64,000 nucleotides of DNA. Source: Agapetus fuscipes. Lineage: Eukaryota > Arthropoda > Insecta > Trichoptera > Glossosomatidae. Shown here piece after piece: positions 42,001 through 53,000 of this stretch (positions are counted from its first letter, which is position 1; each line of letters begins with the position of its first letter). The DNA lies in the NCBI GenBank assembly GCA_951799405.1, contig OX637333.1, positions 29,408,785-29,472,784 of the forward strand, in the 5' to 3' direction. The notes beneath the pieces are model-generated. The model had not been told where the DNA came from. It saw only the letters and a program-made list of their open reading frames with translations, and did not search any database. The translations under genes were made by a program, and so were the position numbers.

Positions 42001-45000
42001 GAAATCTAAAAAGGTTGGTGATGATGGAAAGAGCATAGCTTATCAGAGAGATGTGTTGCATCAGAACTATCCAGTGACCTTGAGCGAGAGAAGGACAACT
42101 CTTGAAGTCCGTACGTCAACTCCTTTACCAAGTAGTCGCAGTGATGTGAATTCTGGGAAAATAAGGATCTATGAAACAACCGGAGTTACTCAGAAATCAT
42201 TCTCCTCAGATGATCTACAGAAGCCTTCAGAATCTTCTTTAGATTATTATGAAAACCAGCCCATCTTCCAAGGAGAGCAAGAAAAGTTCTTGACACAACC
42301 GGAGACTTACGTGCAAATAAACAGTGGTATTATTGAAAGCACTCCGTCAATTGAACAATATGTCACTGCTCAAGATGTAACTACAACGCAAAGAGCAGAA
42401 CCAAGCTCTAGCTACAAGTATGACAAAGTTTCTCAGCCGGTTGTTGAAGAGTATTTCTCTGTAACCAACAACGGGAATAATAATTACGAAACAGCCAAGA
42501 CAGAAAAGAGTTTGAATGTTGAAATTGTGCGTGAGGATGTGGGGAGTACCGCCAGTTCAGTGGAATACACATCAGAACCTGTGACAGAATCTGCAGTCGG
42601 CAAATTCAGAAGCAAATTGCGTGGAAGACCAAAGCTGCTTCAATCCTCAATCAAACTACAAAGTAATGAAGAAAATGGTAAAAACACAGAAGCAACTTAT
42701 TCAGTCAAAAAGGTAGAAGACAACCAACAAGATTTAGGATTCACAAGGAGGTCTTCCCTTAAACCTGTCACTTACAGGCCTGCTTTTGATAGGAGAAGGA
42801 CGACTATGAGAATTGAAGATATTGCAGCAGATTTACAGACGAGTAGATTACAAATGAGAGGTGACCAACAAGTGACAACATCAAAATATCCAGTTTATGT
42901 CCCTGAAGCTTCAACAAGCTCTAGCGCAGAGACTGTCAGAGATGATGATGTGACGTCTACTACTAAAAGGAATGTGTTTGCCAGGAGGAGGCCAGCTGTC
43001 AGAGTGACAACAGAAGCTAGTGTGACAGGGAACACAAGGACTAGAGTTACAACTACTCCAACATCTGTGAGTGATGATGCACCAAAAAACAGAATCAGGG
43101 TACGCGGAAGAATACGCACGAGACCTACGACAACAGAGAAAGCTGACACTAACCAAGGATCAGAAGAGGAAGAAAAATATAACAGCGGAACTCAAAGGAC
43201 CAACTCACAAAAGTACACAACTAGAGGTAGACAGGCGACCCAGAAATATTCAAGACGACCTTCTGTTGCCAAAGGAAACTCAGCGGAAGACGACGATCAA
43301 GCATCATACGATTCAATAAACAGACCCGAGTATGTTGAATTCAATGCCGAATCAATCAAAAACGAATACAATCCAGAGAACGGAAAATCTGAAAGCCACT
43401 GGTCACCAAAAATATCAAGCAACTCTTTCAGACCTATTTTCAATCCAAATTTGATAGCCGAAGAGATCAAACTGAACGGAGCCGAGTTTGGTACGAAGTT
43501 ACCTGAGAGCAACACGGAAAAGAGCGACATTATCACTGCAGCAGACATTTACAACAGAGACACCCTGATTGCGGTAACACCGGCTAGCAATAACTTAAAT
43601 TTCAACAACCAAGCTTCCCTCTTTAAAGAATATCCTTCAGGTCCCGATAGCTACAGAAACGATAAAGCAATCGAAAGCACTTCAACCTTTGAGAGTGTCC
43701 TTGAAGAAGTCATGAGGAATCTGGAGGAGCAGGATGAAGACGAGTACAACACACAGTACAAGACCATCATGAAGCATGAAGGAGGAGAGATTGGAGAGAT
43801 TCCTCCAGAGACAACGGCGGCTGATGCGTTTGTAAAGGAAACCACGCCAAGTACTTTTCAAAGGGACTACTTGAACAGCAATGAAAACTTTGAACGAGTC
43901 ACAAGTTATTTTGTTCCCACAGCTCCAACGGAAAGTGAGAGGTTTGCAGAGGACAGAGTTTACTCTCCAGCTCCAAGTGTACAGGTAAAAATAATATTTC
44001 AATGATACAGTCTTTGTTAATGGACTTGTGAATAATATATGGTGACCTAACTTAATGCAGGACAGTCAGTCATAGCTGTAATACAACTGCATGTAGATTG
44101 AAAAGACACTAAAATGCTACAAATTTCATTCAGGATAACTGATTGGTCAACGACGTTACCATGTTGAAAGCACCGGTTCCCATAGATCACCCAAGTTAAG
44201 CAACATTGGGCGCGGATAGTACTTGGATGGGTTACCGCTCAGGTACACCGCGTGTCGTTGGCATCTTGGACCGGTCCGTAGTCCAGTGGCAACACTTCGG
44301 ACTCGTAAATGGAAGGTTGTGGATTCGGATCCCGGCGGAGCACAAAAAAATATACCATTTATATTTCGAATGTGCTCTTCGCTGAGTTGAAAAATTCATA
44401 AACCTTTACCAAAGACCGGTCACTGAAAGGTCCATCCAACCTTACAACAACTGGGTCTTGCTTGAGAATTGGCGCTTTCTACAGCGACGACCAAACTCGC
44501 AGAGGGCTCTTGAGGTGTGATACACACAAAAACAGCGCTCACCAAATAAACCATCCTAATATTATTATTAACTGTCATGAGCATGTATTTCACATTGCTG
44601 TAAAATTAAAGAATCCCTGATTATTCGGAATCCATTTTTTATTTACTATGGGTAACATCACATAGCCGAGGTGCATTTTGAATGTGCGGACTCCATTACA
44701 ATGGCTTGCTTTCAAACTTATGCTATTACAATAATTAGGTTTTTTATTTAGATTAAATCACTGCAGTTAATAATAACTGCTATGAGTAATATGCATAATT
44801 AATTTCAAGTAGGTACCTAATTGATTTGAAATTTAATTTCAGACCAGTACAACGGAGCGCCAGCCCAGGAGACGAGGCGTGTGGAGGAGAATCAAAGTCC
44901 GCCCTGCAAACAAAGAAGTGTTTGATGGAGCTGAATCCCAACACTATGGATCAACAGACAACGACCTTGTGAACGAACGAAAGAACATACAAGAAGTACT

Positions 45001-45775
45001 GAAAGAAAAACCAAAACAAGAGAAACAAAATGTCCCAATAAATGGTGCACCACAAACTGTGACAGAACAGGTTGAGGAAGTGAAGAAAGATGAAAAGAAA
45101 GAAGACGTTGATAAAGTAATGTCACCAGGTGATATGGATTTAGGAACAGGCGCACCAGAAGCAATTGAAGTCATAAAAGAAGTCACTACACCAGTTGCGA
45201 TTAACGAAGAGACCACTGCTTTTGAAGAAACTGCTTCAGAAGAAGTTAAGCCAACAAATGCTGGAGAATCAGTCAAAACAAACGACAAAGAGATTAAGGA
45301 AGAAGTTAAAACCACAGTTGAAACGATTCCCGAGAAAATGAATGCTACACAAAATGTTGGTACAGTAAATGAGAAAGATGTTGCTGGGGAAGATTTGATA
45401 ACAACAACTCCGGAAACACCTTTGGATGCTGTTGAAGAAGCCGTTACGGAGAAAGTATCAGAAGTTGAAGAAGACGGAGACGATTCCATCACAGATGTTT
45501 TGGAGAAATTCTGGACAGACATGGATGAAACAGAGGATGACAAAAAAACAGATGAAGACGAAACCGAAAGCACGACAATCCAAGATGAAAGCATCCACGA
45601 CGGAGCAAAGAATGAGAATGATGAAAGCAATATGCCGCCAGGTGTGACATTTTTTGATGCCAAATCCATAATTGGTACGTCGGTGTCATCGGAGATTTCA
45701 CAAGAGACTGAAATCTGCTACCGGGGCAGATGCATCAAGACGAAAAAAATGGAACAGGGGAGTGGGAACAAGTGA
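39089..45775 (+). CDS. Large secreted Thr/Ser/Gln-rich mucin-like protein
   Basis: Two coding exons join in phase 0: 39089-43984 (1632 codons) and 44843-45775 (310 codons plus stop), with GT donor at 43985 and AG acceptor at 44841-44842; total 1942 residues. Residues 1-29 form a signal peptide (hydrophobic AALFIFIICLSIHPIW). Then come Gln-rich stretches (~130-150), a more ordered block (~365-490) containing PLAIYMLTKG and FVAPLSYKAPNGFARIPFP, and Thr-rich tracts (~655 and ~830-840). Basic RGRPR, RSRGR and RVRGR clusters (~850-1360) and an acidic region (~1540-1570) follow. Exon 2 is Glu/Lys/Thr-rich. Apart from the signal peptide, the only cysteines I see are in CYRGRC near the C-terminus. 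The composition suggests an O-glycosylated extracellular or cuticle-associated protein; no named family is claimed. The true start depends on the acceptor just before the ATG. Confidence 0.88.
43985..44842 (+). other. Intron of the mucin-like gene
   Basis: Begins GTAAAAATAA and ends TTTAATTTCAG; 858 bp, phase 0. Reading on without splicing gives only six extra codons before a stop. About half of the intron is the 5S/tRNA chimeric SINE at 44142-44568. Confidence 0.88.
44142..44568 (+). mobile_element. Chimeric SINE: 5S rRNA-derived head plus SINE B
   Basis: Positions 44146-44262 follow 5S rRNA almost end to end: ACCATGTTGAAAGCACCGGT, AAGTTAAGCAACATTGGGCG (A-box of the 5S internal promoter), AGTACTTGGATGGG (C-box) and CACCGCGTGTCGTTGGC. 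After the linker ATCTTGGACC, a family B tRNA head (GTAGTCCAGTGGCAACACTT, B box GATTCGGATCCCG) and the usual B body and (ATT)n tail follow. TAACTG flanks the unit at 44136-44141 and 44569-44574. It lies in the intron, sense to the gene. Confidence 0.9.
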
Positions 45776-47199
45776 AAGTGGCGTAATTTATAGTAATCAT
45801 TACGCAATCAAAAGTGCCTGAAGCTATAAGAGTTGTTTTTAATACTCGTTTCTTTGTAAATGACATTCATTTTTTTTGTATTTATAATCAGAAAAACCTG
45901 AGCAATCTGTTTTGTAGAAAATATTCAATGATTTAGCGACGGAGAAAGAATGGTGAATCTATTTGAATTTGCGGACAACATAAGACATACATTTTTCTCT
46001 TTCAAATTGTGTTTAATTTGACGAAGTAAAAAATGTTTCAAGCGCTAAATTAGTTGACTTTAAAAATAAGTCTTTCTTATTTTTAGAAGTTGCTTTTTCT
46101 GTTCAATTTTAAAACGATTGAATGTTTTTGAAACAATGGGGTCTTGAAAGTCTTCAAGTCTATCGCCGCAATGCCGCACTCTTCTCTTTCTTAATTTCAT
46201 TTCTGGTCATTTAATTAGATTTATTTAAAAATACATGTAGAGCTATCCTGTCAAAATGTGTGCTATTCAAAAAACTATCATAAACCAACACAATCAACTT
46301 AAAATTCTGCAGTTTTCAATCCAAGGCAATACTTTCTTTTTTTCGCCCTTTGGGTCTGCATAACACTGAAAATAAAAAGTCTCTATTTACTGAAAAGGTA
46401 GGTGAATACTCCATTTTTTTTCATGATCAAGTTTGCTCTACTGGTATTTTTTAAATTAAGAACTTTCTTATTTATGGCAAAACTGTCATGTTGTTTTAAG
46501 CCAGTTGGTATTACTTACACATTGTACCTACCTACCCAATATATTAATTTATCATAAGAGATGACTGAATGTTTGATGTTTTTGTTGTTAAATTTTACAC
46601 TTTTCTGATATTTTATTTATTGAATAACATTATATTTTTATTTAAAACCTTTTCCTTCAACATAAAAAAATATTTTTCTGTTCTAAAATGTATGTAGGTA
46701 CCTAAATATGTATATTTTTAAATTAATACTTTTCTAAATAGCGATAAACGTATTAAAAATTTGGCATTACTGCTATAAAAAAAATTAAAAACCACTATAA
46801 CACGGTTGTAAAATCTATTACCTGGTTTATCAAAATCATATTTTATTTTAAAATAAAACACAAACATGTATAAAATAGCTTAAAGAAATCTAAATGTTTA
46901 CCAAAAAAACATTGCAAGTCTTTTCAAATATTTTTAGTGCTACTTTTAAGTAATTTAATTCTTAATGTAATTTATTTTTTACCTACTTTAATTGTATCTG
47001 TATTTTTTTACTAAGGTTAAAAAATAAAACATTTGTTTAACATTATGGAAGACTTTTATTCTTTAGTTTTTGTACACACAACAATTAAAAATAAGTCCTA
47101 TAAAACCAAAAGATAATAAAGGTTTCTCTGATAAATCAGATAAATAGAGTGTCCTCTTGATAATGACGTGAACGAGTCAAAAGTACTTGAGGTGAAATA
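45776..47199 (+). other. 3' flank / probable 3' UTR of the mucin-like gene
   Basis: About 1.4 kb of AT-rich sequence without repeats from the defined families. Several AATAAA signals are present, among them one at about 46366-46372 and one near 47025 just before a T-rich stretch; I cannot choose the used site. Absence of SINE/LINE copies here contrasts with the surroundings. Confidence 0.5.
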
Positions 47200-47515
47200 C
47201 GCAACTAAGCTACACATATAGTGTAACTTCTCGCCGCGTTATCCCCGAAGGGGTCGCATGTGGCGAGTTGAACCTATTTATTTTTACAGGTAAGGGGGCC
47301 GGCCTTACGCCAACCACTTCAGTTGCAGTGGGTCCCAGCTCCCAAAGGGGGCTGGTACTCATTTCTTGTGAAGGCTGAGTAAACCTTGCCGGTATTTTAT
47401 TTTGGGGTTTGAAATTACCGAAACTGGAAATCATTTCTGACACCCTTGGTGGGATTCAAACCCGAGCTCACGGCATGGAATTCAAGCACTCTACCAACTG
47501 AGCTATCGACCGGAC
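47200..47515 (-). mobile_element. tRNA-derived SINE, family A
   Basis: Complete minus copy, with small deletions in the middle of the body (AGTGGGTCCCAGCTCCC) and in the TTTGAAATTACCG segment. Confidence 0.9.
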
Positions 47516-47771
47516 TGAAATAAACACTCAATTTGTGAAAATACAACTCTGTGTGATTTTTTCCAAGTTTTTTAAAGAAATAACTAGTACTAATGCTTTC
47601 ATTTATAAATACCTGCTGATGATCTGTGGATTGAAAAATTTTGTAATTTATTGAAAAATTGTGTAAACAATCAATATTTCAAGTAAACAGTAACCAACTT
47701 GTTACTTCTTTATATCTTTTTAAAATAAGAATGAACCATGAAAAACAAAAACCATACATTGGAATAAGATG

Positions 47772-48070
47772 TCGTGTTATGGCCACGGGGGTCAAGTCGC
47801 TTATTCGGAACCGGATAACGTTGGTTCGAATCTTGCGTCTATCCCACTTGAACATAACTTCGATCCTGGTTCAACAGATGCCGTTGCATGCACACAAGCT
47901 TCTGCTTTCGCATAAAGACAACTGGCCAGGCAAAATAGGCTGGTGGAATGCATTCCTTTCCACAAATATATTTAAAAAAAAAGATAAGATAAGAACATTT
48001 TGGAATTTTGAATTTCGTCTCGGCAAGCAAACGTCAGTCTTGTTTAGGACTGCCGTCCTTAGAAACCTCT
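47772..48070 (+). mobile_element. tRNA-derived SINE, family D
   Basis: GTTATGGCCACGGGGGTCAA head, AACGTTGGTTCGAATC as B box, body with GGTTCAACAGATGCCG and AACTGGCCAGGCAAAATAGG. A poly-A-like stretch near 47970 is followed by TCTCGGCAAGCAAACGTC, shared with 35030. Confidence 0.78.
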
Positions 48071-48309
48071 TGCAACTTTGTTTTCAGTTGTTTAGTGTTC
48101 TGTGCTCTATAAACATGATCATGAGGCGACCAGCAACTCATACAGAAATAACAACTTAAATATAAACAAAATATACAGTAATTAATAAACAATGAAACAT
48201 ACAAAGTAATCACAGTATAGTGAAATTATGAAAATGGGCTCAAATGAGCACAAAATATGAATAATTTCTATTATGAACGAGTGTCGTAAAAAAGAGAATT
48301 TAAGAATGA

Positions 48310-48625
48310 AAGTACAAAAAATCAGACATTGGTCGGACATCTTGAAAGAATGAAAGATGAGCGACTGACAAACAAAGTGTACAGAGGAAATGTCAGAGGA
48401 AAGCGTGGAAGAGGAAGACCGAAGAAGGAATTGATAGACCAAATACATGAGATTGCGATAGAATGGAACCTGCAGAGTGAGAATAAGAGAAGAGTATGTA
48501 CGAAGAAAGTGATGAATATTGAAGAGATGAAAGAGGTATGCAAGGACAGAAAAAAATGGAGGCGCATCTGCGGAGGTACTGGCCGCCCCTAGTGGAACGG
48601 CGGCAGGATACAGTAACAGTAACAG
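48310..48625 (+). mobile_element. Family G LINE 3' end, best-preserved copy
   Basis: The frame at 48329-48592 encodes GRPKKELIDQI, IEWNLQSENKRR and EEMKEVCKDRKKWRRICGG, the usual RTE-like C-terminal signature (RGRPKK...DRKKW). It is followed by CTAGTGGAACGGCGGCAGGA and a CAGTAACAGTAACAG tail. Confidence 0.85.
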
Positions 48626-48651
48626 ATGCAAATATCACAGGTCTTAAGTTA

Positions 48652-48898
48652 ACATCTATAATCTAAGTTGCAAGGATATATTCATATAAAGTTCTCAAAT
48701 GCATGCCCACAAACAAACACGTGTAGTTCGCGCTTACAAATGCTGAATATGTACTTACAAATAAAATCCAAACCCCAAATGAACATAAGCCCGACAACTT
48801 TTGCCGATCTTCCCTGACACAGGGGTGACGTTGGCAAAGTGAACCATTTTTTACAGTATGGGTGGTCAGCCTCGTGCCAACCTAGAAGTCAAGGAATG
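48652..48898 (-). mobile_element. Family C LINE 3' UTR copy
   Basis: Full-length minus 3' UTR, tail TCTATAATCTAAGTTGCAAG to head CCTAGAAGTCAAGGAA, ending about 110 bases from the TSEN15 stop codon. Confidence 0.85.
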
Positions 48899-49010
48899 AT
48901 AAGAAATGATAACTTAAAATAAATATTACTTTTCCTTTTCCCTAGGAACCCGTCTATCTGACGTCACATTATTTGTCGTTGGCATTTGCCCAGTCTATAT
49001 TTTTTATTCG

Positions 49011-49496
49011 TTATTCATCGACGACTCCATTTTGATGCGCTTCCAATATTAAATAATTCTTTCTTCTTTTAATCTCATTTTCTAGGAATTCCTTGCGCTC
49101 CTCTCGTTCCTTCTGCCGCACGAACGTCTCTGGTTTCTGCACGTCTATCAGTCCTCTAGTGAACGCGTAAAACACAACGGTAGAGTCACTCTCCATACAA
49201 GATAAAATTATCGTAGCCCGATTATTGCAACTTGTCGAAATTTCATTCTGCAAGTCGTCTATCATTTTCATGCTGATCTTATCTGATGTCGAATGAGGAA
49301 TATAGATCTTCTTATCTTCTTTCTTGTCTGTTTTTGCCGACAGGTAAATTAAATCCATCTTTTTGCAGTAGTGAAATTCAACTTCGTACATTAACCTCAC
49401 TTCCACGAGCTCAATGTACACTTGATGGGCCAGCGCAATCTTTTTGATGTTTTTGCAGCCAAGACTTTTACAATAGTTTTTGATGCTATCTTCCAT
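49011..49496 (-). CDS. TSEN15: tRNA-splicing endonuclease subunit Sen15
   Basis: A 161-residue intronless protein. The core follows the SEN15 family: AHQVYIELVEVRLMYEVEF (residues 23-41), the alternating strand MDLIYLSAK (47-55), IYIPHSTSDKISMKMIDDLQ (64-83), and the hallmark ESDSTVVFYAFTRGLIDVQKPE (102-123), very close to the animal TSEN15 pattern of ESDST, VYY and TDG. Sen15 is a non-catalytic subunit that pairs with Sen34 in the nuclear heterotetramer cutting pre-tRNA introns. The length fits (human about 171). The C-terminal ~35 residues are a charged helix (RQKEREERKEFLENEIKRRK). The ATG is the first in frame; an AATAAA overlaps the region just after the stop on the minus strand. Identification rests on recalled family features, not on a search. 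Confidence 0.85.
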   Translation of the reverse strand: MEDSIKNYCKSLGCKNIKKIALAHQVYIELVEVRLMYEVEFHYCKKMDLIYLSAKTDKKEDKKIYIPHSTSDKISMKMIDDLQNEISTSCNNRATIILSCMESDSTVVFYAFTRGLIDVQKPETFVRQKEREERKEFLENEIKRRKNYLILEAHQNGVVDE

Positions 49497-50089
49497 TTTT
49501 ATGCTTTAAACCGTGTAACGTAACCACCAACTTCAAAAGGTTTATTTTTATTTGGTCATTTTTGTGCATCACTTGACAGCACTTGACAGTTCAGAATCAG
49601 ATCTGGATCTTTTTAAAGTTTGTACCATAGAGAATAAAATATAATTCCCGAGGTTTATGTATCGCAAAAAGCGCTATTTACGCTGTAAAATAAATTTTAC
49701 AACATTTGTTTTCAAGAAAAACATTTCATGTATTTTTAAATCAATCATAATTTTTAAATTGGATGATTTTGTAATCCATAATATAATTTTTAACTGGCGC
49801 TTTAATCTATTTCTCGAAATTACTATCACAAAGAAGAAGAATGCGGATGTTTTTAATCCGGATCGCTGCTAATGATCTGTTTATTTTTTCTATTAATGTC
49901 ATAGAGAAAATTAATCGTTGTGTTATTGGTAGCACTAGCTTTGAGTCATATTTTTATACGAGTGTTCGCGAAAAAGTGACGGGTGAACGTGTTTTCCGCA
50001 ATATTTCAACACTCAGTGTGATGGTGAACGCGTTGCAATTAAAATAAGCTAATTTTGGAAAGTGCAGACATTAAAAAAGATACGCCAAC
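49497..50089. promoter_or_regulatory. Shared head-to-head upstream region of TSEN15 and CHMP4
   Basis: The 593 bases between the two divergent start codons contain no repeat-family member and no convincing gene, so they probably hold both promoters and 5' UTRs. No TATA box can be assigned with confidence. Small frames at 49657-49872 and 49841-50047 look incidental. Confidence 0.5.
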
Positions 50090-53000
50090 ATGAGTTTCTT
50101 CGGGAAAATGTTTGGGGCGAAGAAGGACGACAAGGCTTTGTCAACGGGCGAAGCGATACAAAAGTTACGCGAAACTGAGGAAATGCTTATGAAGAAGCAA
50201 GATTTCCTCGAGAAAAGGATCGACCTGGAGATAACCACAGCTAAAAAGAATGCTTCAAAAAATAAACGAGGTAATTTTAAATGGTTAAATTAACTTTTTA
50301 TCCAGATTAATTTTTGACAGCTCCTTGTAAGATGACCTTCATTTTAGATTCTATTACTATTTTGATCTACGCATTTCGTACATAATTTTCTACACGTAAT
50401 CACAAGCTATGGTGGTTTATTTTTAGAATATCATGGTGTTACCAGCAATTTCATGAAATTAGGAATGTTAACCTATCTTTTGTTTGTTTGTTAATGAATC
50501 ATATTGCCAGATTTGAAAAAGAACAATCTTTGTATTGTATGTTGCCATGCAATGTCTCATCATAAGTAAACAAACTGCAGCCATGTTTATTCAGGACAGT
50601 ATTCACCAACTTTCTCATTTAAGTCGACATCAGATTTGGTTCATTGAATCTACTTAATACCAGTCATTAGCGTAGTGGTATATGCTAAGGAAGGTCATAG
50701 GTTCGAATCCTCGTTGAGCTTTAAAAATATACTATTTAAATTTTCAAATATAAATTTTGGTGGGTTGAAAAATTCTTATATACACCTTTACCAAAGACCT
50801 GTCACCAAAGGTCCATCCAGCCTTACAGTAACTGGGTCTTGCTTGAGAATGGCGCTTTGTAGCGATGACCAAGCTCGCTAAAAGTCCAGTCGATAGCTCA
50901 GTTAGTAGAATGTTTGCATTCCATGCCGAGAGCAAAGGTTTGATCTCAATGGCTTACTCAGCCTTCAGAAGAAATGAGAACCAGCCTCCCCGGGAGCTGG
51001 GAAACCCCCACTTCAACTGAAAGTGGTTGGTGTGAGGCCGGCCCCCTTACCTGTAAAAATAAATAGGTCACAAAGCCCCACATGCGACCTCTTCGGGGAT
51101 AACGCAGGCAAGATGTTACACTATATGTGTAGCTTAGTTGCGTAATTGCGTTGCGTTTACACTAGCAGCTAAGGCTGATGCGTGTATATCACAGCACTCG
51201 AATGTGTTTTTTTTTTTGTATAAACAAATTTCAAACATTTAAAACCCATAATTGTTGACGTGTTTGTCCAATCTGTTTTTAATAGCGTTCACTGAAGGCG
51301 CACTAACTATATCTTTAGGAAGTTTGTTCCAAGATGTGTATTTTTGAGTCCTGCTTGATGGTGGTGCTGTGGTGTCTGTGTTCCAGCGGCCATCCAGGCG
51401 CTGAAGCGCAAGAAGCGCTACGAGAAGCAGCTGCAGCAGATAGACGGCACCCTGTCCACGGTGGAGATGCAGCGGGAGGCGCTGGAGGGGGCCAACACCA
51501 ACACCGCCGTTCTCACCACCATGAAGAACGCGGCCGATGCGCTCAAGGCCGCACACAAACACATGTAAGACATCCTAACTGGTCCGCAGTCTAGTCAAGG
51601 AAAAGGATAAGCACCCTTATATATTTTTTTTGTATTTATGTCCTTGACCAAATAGGTGAGATTGCGAAAGAATGCAACCCGCAGAGTGAGAATAAGAGAA
51701 GAGTATGTTTGAAGAAGGTGATGAATATTGAGGAAATGAAAGTGGTTTGTAGGACAGGAAAAAGTGGAGGCGCATCTGCGGAGGTACCGGCCACCCCTAT
51801 TGGAACGGCGGCAGGATGCATTACAGTACAGTACTTATAGGTTGTATGAGAATGACCACCCATACTGAAAAAAATACTCTCTTTGCCGATGTCACTTCTG
51901 TTAGAGGGAAGGTCAGCAAAAGTTGCACGGCTTATATTTATTTGAGGTTTGTACAGTTGCAGCATTTGTAAGCGCAAAATTACACATGCCTGTTTGTGGG
52001 CATGCATTTAATATGAATTATTATCTTGTTTAAAAACAATAAAGTTTGTCAACGGCTAGTTCCCAATTCCTTCATTGCCGATATTTAAAATGTCGGTTTC
52101 TCATAATCGGTTGCGTGTGGAGATAGCGTACTTAAGAAATAGACAACTCTTTTAGGGTGGTCTACCGTGTGTGCTTGATGGTATTTAAAGCCCTAAGTAT
52201 CTGGCAGACATGTTTTCCCCACATTGAGGTGAGTGTGGGGGGACGGACACTGAGGTCACCGGGGAGTAGTGCTGTCAGGTTGACGCAGCTTTGCCGTCAA
52301 ATACGCACTTATTTTGGGGATCGCGCTTGCCGGATTACAAGACCGATGGAGTGGAACAGACTGCCACTCGGAGTGTGGGTTTTGGAATCTGTTGGCATTT
52401 TTAAAACAGCACTGAAACGGCACCTATAAAATATTTCATTCATGATGTGGAGGTGTGACACACACAAAACGGTGCTCTTTTATCATGTAGAAATAAAAAT
52501 AAATAAATCATCCTCGTATGTATGAACACAACTCAAGTGTTTACTTCATTGACCCGATGATCTGATTGATGTATTTGTGTGGTGATGTTGCAGGGACGTG
52601 GACCAGGTCCATGACATGATGGACGACATCGCGGAGCAGCAGGACGTCGCCAAGGAGATCAGTGACGCCATCAGTAACCCCGTGGCCTTCGGATCCGACA
52701 TCGATGAGTCGGAACTGGAAGCTGAACTCGAGAAGCTTGAACAGGTCAGAGAAAAAACATGAGTGTTCTATCAGATGATAAAACTTTATTGGATGGATCG
52801 AGTCACAATTAAAAAAGGTTCTTTTCTGTATGAATACCAGAGACAAACTTCTTATGTCCATCAAAAGGCAAAAATTGGTTGATTACAACAACATAATAAA
52901 AAATGACAAATATTTGCTTCTACATCTCGCCATCATACAGGGAAGAATTGAGAGACGACAGGCTCAAAGGAGAACATCTTGGTTGAAGAACCTGATGCAG

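Noticed and set aside
44146..44262. Functional 5S rRNA gene
   Set aside because: Several substitutions, loss of bases in the right-hand part, immediate fusion to a tRNA-type SINE and a second truncated copy show a 5S-derived SINE head.
44944..45669. 241-codon minus-strand frame over exon 2 of the mucin-like gene
   Set aside because: Shadow of the Glu/Lys/Thr-rich plus-strand exon; Ser/Val-rich composition is the expected reverse complement and the plus frame is spliced in phase.
49841..50047. Small frame just upstream of CHMP4 as a uORF or gene
   Set aside because: Composition resembles translated AT-rich noncoding DNA and it has no supporting motif.
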